64,000 nt of DNA from NCBI GenBank assembly GCA_036874045.1, contig CM072335.1, forward strand, positions 23,691,501-23,755,500, in the 5' to 3' direction. Within the stretch, counting starts at the first letter, position 1; each line of letters begins with the position of its first letter. Positions 61,015-64,000 of the stretch are shown here, piece after piece. This DNA is from Cymodocea nodosa (Eukaryota; Streptophyta; Magnoliopsida; Alismatales; Cymodoceaceae). The notes beneath the pieces are model-generated. The model saw only the letters and a program-made list of their open reading frames with translations. It was not told the origin of the DNA and made no database searches. A program made the position numbers and the translations under genes.

Positions 61015-63250
61015 ATATAATAACAATAACAATTCAAGTTATAATCCTGCTATGTAGGGTCGGTCACATGAATACTTTTCTTCAATATATTTTATTTATT
61101 GTAAAATATTTGATTAAATTGCATAAATTAAAAGTTTTTCTTATAGTTCCTAACCAAAGAATTTTAGGTTTACAGTTTTTTTTTTAAAATTTCTTTTGTA
61201 CTAATTAATTTTCCTCTTCTAATTGATACATTCCATGATCTCCTAAGGATATGGCCAAACAACCTAAACCGATTTTCTCTTATCTTATCTTTAATTGGTA
61301 CAACTCCTCTATTATTAATAAAATCATTTTTAACTTATCCCTTATAGTATTACCACTCATCTAAACATACACATGTCAACAACACTAACCTTTTTAATGT
61401 GGTTATGCTTTATAATTTAGCATTTTGAACCATAAAATATAGCTAAGTGAATATCAATTTTACAGAATTTTATTTTTATTTTTAAAGTATCTTCCCATCA
61501 TATAACACTCTAAAAGTATTTTCCTACTTCATTCATCCTACTTTAATCTTATGAATAACATCTCTATAATTTTACTATCACTACTTATTATAAATCCTTA
61601 GTATTTAAAAGTCTTAATTTTATGAATCTTATGATTATCTAAGTATATACATTCATCATTATTCCTATTTTCATAGAACCTACATTCCAAATATTCAACT
61701 TTTGATCTACTCAATTTAAATTTTTTGGACTCTAAAGTATTTCTCCAAAATTTAAATTTAGAAGTAATTCTAGATTTACTCCATCAACTAAAATTATATC
61801 ATCAACAAATAACATACACTAGTTTATTTCTCCTTGAATTTCTTTAATTATTTCTTCTATAACCAAGATAAAGAGAAATAGGCCTAAAGAGAATTCATAA
61901 TGTAAATCTATGTCTATGAGGAATTTTTTAGTTTCTCCTCATATAGTTTTAATAATAGTAACAAGACAAAGAGATGGACTTAAAAAGGATCTTTGGTGTA
62001 AACCTATGTCTATTAGAAATTTCATAATTTATCCTTGTATAGTTTTAACACTAGTAACTGTTATTTCACACATGTCCTTTATAATATTAATATATTTAAT
62101 GAGTACTCCTTTTCTGTTTAAAATTCACTATAATAAGTTTCTAGGTATTTTATCATAATTTTTTTCTAAATAAATGGAAACCATATGGAGGCTCTTTTTC
62201 TTAACTCTAAAATTTTCTATTAATTGTCTAAGTAAATGAATAGCTTCTATTGTTAACTTACCTAATAAATTTGCCAAAACACAAGAGAATAAGTGGAAGT
62301 TGATTGATTTCATAAACAAATATGAGTCTTTGTATATAAAGGCTACATAAGAGAGATAACGATGACTTAACCAATGTGAGATTAAATCCACAATACTTAA
62401 ATCATTCTAATACATTATTTTCTCTAACAAAATCCAAATTGATTTTCTATTACTTTAAATATATGTCTTAGTCTTTATTTAATTACCCTTTCCCATAATT
62501 TCACAGTATGAATTATTGACTTAATATCATGATAATTATTACAATTCTATGTATCTCCCTTATTCTTAAATATAGATGTTAAAGAACTCTTTCTTTCTTC
62601 ATTTGACATCTTCTTTGTCTTTAAAATTATATTAAAAATTTTAATTAACCACTTAATTCTTCTTCACTCATACACTTCCACACTTTAACAGAAATACTAT
62701 CTGATCTAATAGTTTTCTTACATTTCATTTTTGTAATGACTTCTTCTACCTCTAATAGAAATTCTATGTATCTCCCTTATTCTTAAATATAGATATTAAA
62801 GAACTCCTTCATTCATCTGGCATCTTTCTTGTCGTTAAAATTATATTAAAAAAGTTAATCTACCATTTAATTCCTCTTCACTCATATGCATCCACTTAAT
62901 TCTCTGCTCTAATAGAAATTCTATGTATCTCCCTTATTCTTAAATATAGATACTAAAGAACTCTTTCTTCCTTCATTTGGCATCTTCTTTGTCTTTATAA
63001 TTATATTTTAAAAAATTAACTAACCACTTAATTCCTCTTCACACATACACTTCCACACTTTAATAGAAATACCATCTGATCTAATAGTTTTCTTACATTT
63101 CATTTTTGTAATGGCTTCTTTTACCTCTAGATCATTAATTCTTCAAAAATATCTATAGTTTATATCTTTTATAATATTACCCAAATTTTGATCAGTCTAT
63201 CATAAGAAACATTCCTACCTTCATTCAATTAACAACTAAACTACATTTAA
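61015..63250 (-). mobile_element. Decayed RTE-type non-LTR retrotransposon
   Basis: On the minus strand the 3' end lies near 61015 (AACAATAACAATTCAAGTTA then ATGTAGGGTCGGTCACATGA). RT pieces are found at higher coordinates, for example KIFNIILKTKKMSNEERKSS followed by FKNKGD (about 62555-62645), which match the RTE motif of a (K)MPxEWR..L..P(I/V)(Y/F)KNKGD type. Many stops interrupt it. It fills the presumed first or second intron of LCNP. Confidence 0.7.
62544..63130 (-). repeat. Three tandem copies of an RTE reverse transcriptase segment
   Basis: The phrase ATTCTATGTATCTCCCTTAT starts copies at 62544, 62761 and 62918. Copy lengths are about 217, 157 (internally deleted) and 212 bp, and copies 1 and 3 share long stretches such as 'atctaatagttttcttacat'. 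The three copies lie head-to-tail inside the decayed RTE element. Confidence 0.88.
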
Positions 63251-63367
63251 TCATTATTTTCTCCTGTTTTTATTTAAGTCCATTTGGTTAGGTGATTGAC
63301 ACCTGACACTTTAGATCAATCTAGTTTTCATGATTGAAATGTCTTTATAGTTCGACTAGACCACCTC

Positions 63368-63521
63368 CACGGTTTAACTATACCCACTCTCACGATTTAA
63401 CTGTACATCCTCACGGTTTAACTGCATCATCTCCATGATTTAACTGTATGTCCTCATAATATAATCGCACTATCACCACAGTCTAACTGCACCCACTCTC
63501 ACAGTCTAACAACACCCTCTT
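63368..63521. repeat. Minisatellite, about seven copies of a 22-bp unit
   Basis: Units begin at 63368, 63391, 63412, 63434, 63455, 63477 and 63500, each of the form CACGGTTTAACTGYAC plus 5-7 variable bases (variants CACGATTTAACTGTAC, CATGATTTAACTGTAT, CACAGTCTAACTGCAC). Spacing is 21-23 bp. Confidence 0.85.
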
Positions 63522-64000
63522 CACCACTTAGCAACACTTGTGTATGACTCAACTAAATTACTAGCGTGTGAACTTGTTTGCTACTTGTCAACCATATACG
63601 CCACACCCACCCCTATCCCTACTTCTAAAATGTCAAATGCAGCTTGTTTAGTGTCCTATACTTAACTTTTCTAATGGTCTAGCATCTTCCATCTCTTTTG
63701 TCTAGTTCAATGTCTCTACATATTTTAAAATATTTTTTTCTAACTAATAAAAAATATTTGAATAGTACGAACTCATATCATGCAACTTACATTAAAATTT
63801 CAAGTCTCTTCATACCCCTTGCCCACTCTACCAATCGACTATACTTCCATCTACCGCTTCTAGTAGCACCAACTAAAGTTCTTCTGACAATACCAAATAA
63901 AACACACTAGCACAACCACACCCAATACGACTTGTATCTATATTCAAATCTCTCATCATTTTATTTAATTTCAGACATCAACACTACGACCATGCCTCAT
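63522..64000. other. AT-rich end of window without identified feature
   Basis: No exon of LCNP or other gene is recognised here. A 70-residue plus-strand frame at 63698-63910 has no recognisable content. Confidence 0.45.

Noticed and set aside
1-64000. CRISPR arrays, bacterial operons or rRNA genes
   Set aside because: The window is plant nuclear DNA. The only regular short-period array is the 22-bp minisatellite at 63368-63521, which has no spacers, and no rRNA sequence was recognised.

Overview
This is a nuclear chromosome segment from a flowering plant. The genes have GT-AG introns, there are plant-only gene families (IPT, CYP735A, plastid-targeted LTD, LCNP, ATPG and RPS21), a MIR171 hairpin, and abundant LTR, LINE and hAT remnants in AT-rich DNA. 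GC-rich first exons (IPT, CYP735A, LTD, ATPG) and the spelling of several proteins suggest a monocot, perhaps a non-grass one, but the lineage is only a guess.

Layout: (1) 2435-4399 (+), the last three exons of an At1g16860-like membrane protein gene. (2) 6457-7491 (-), an adenylate isopentenyltransferase (IPT), head-to-head with (3) 8084-10896 (+), the cytokinin trans-hydroxylase CYP735A. (4) 11229-14376 (-), plastid ribosomal protein S21 with an in-frame TAG near the end of exon 1. (5) 18352-23049 (-), a TXNDC9/phosducin-like thioredoxin-fold protein with an L1-type LINE remnant in its large intron. (6) 24434-36929 (+), a mitochondrial pyruvate carrier subunit: 327 coding bases over 12.5 kb, with introns full of nested transposon debris including a 322-bp TRIM. 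(7) about 39561-39650 (-), a MIR171 precursor. (8) 46999-47861 (-), ATP synthase CF0 subunit b' (ATPG). (9) 48092-52455, a Ty1-copia element with both LTRs and a GTTTA target duplication, missing the reverse transcriptase core. (10) 53773-56295 (+), LTD. (11) 57239-60466 (-), the three 3' exons of chloroplastic lipocalin LCNP. (12) 61015-63250, a decayed RTE-type LINE with a triplicated RT segment, then a 22-bp minisatellite.

The most notable feature is the divergent IPT/CYP735A pair. The two enzymes catalyse consecutive steps of trans-zeatin synthesis: IPT makes isopentenyladenine nucleotides and CYP735A hydroxylates their side chain. Their start codons are only 592 bp apart, which looks like a two-gene biosynthetic unit with a possible shared promoter. 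Four of the other genes (RPS21, ATPG, LTD, LCNP) encode plastid proteins, but nothing in the sequence shows they are functionally linked to each other.
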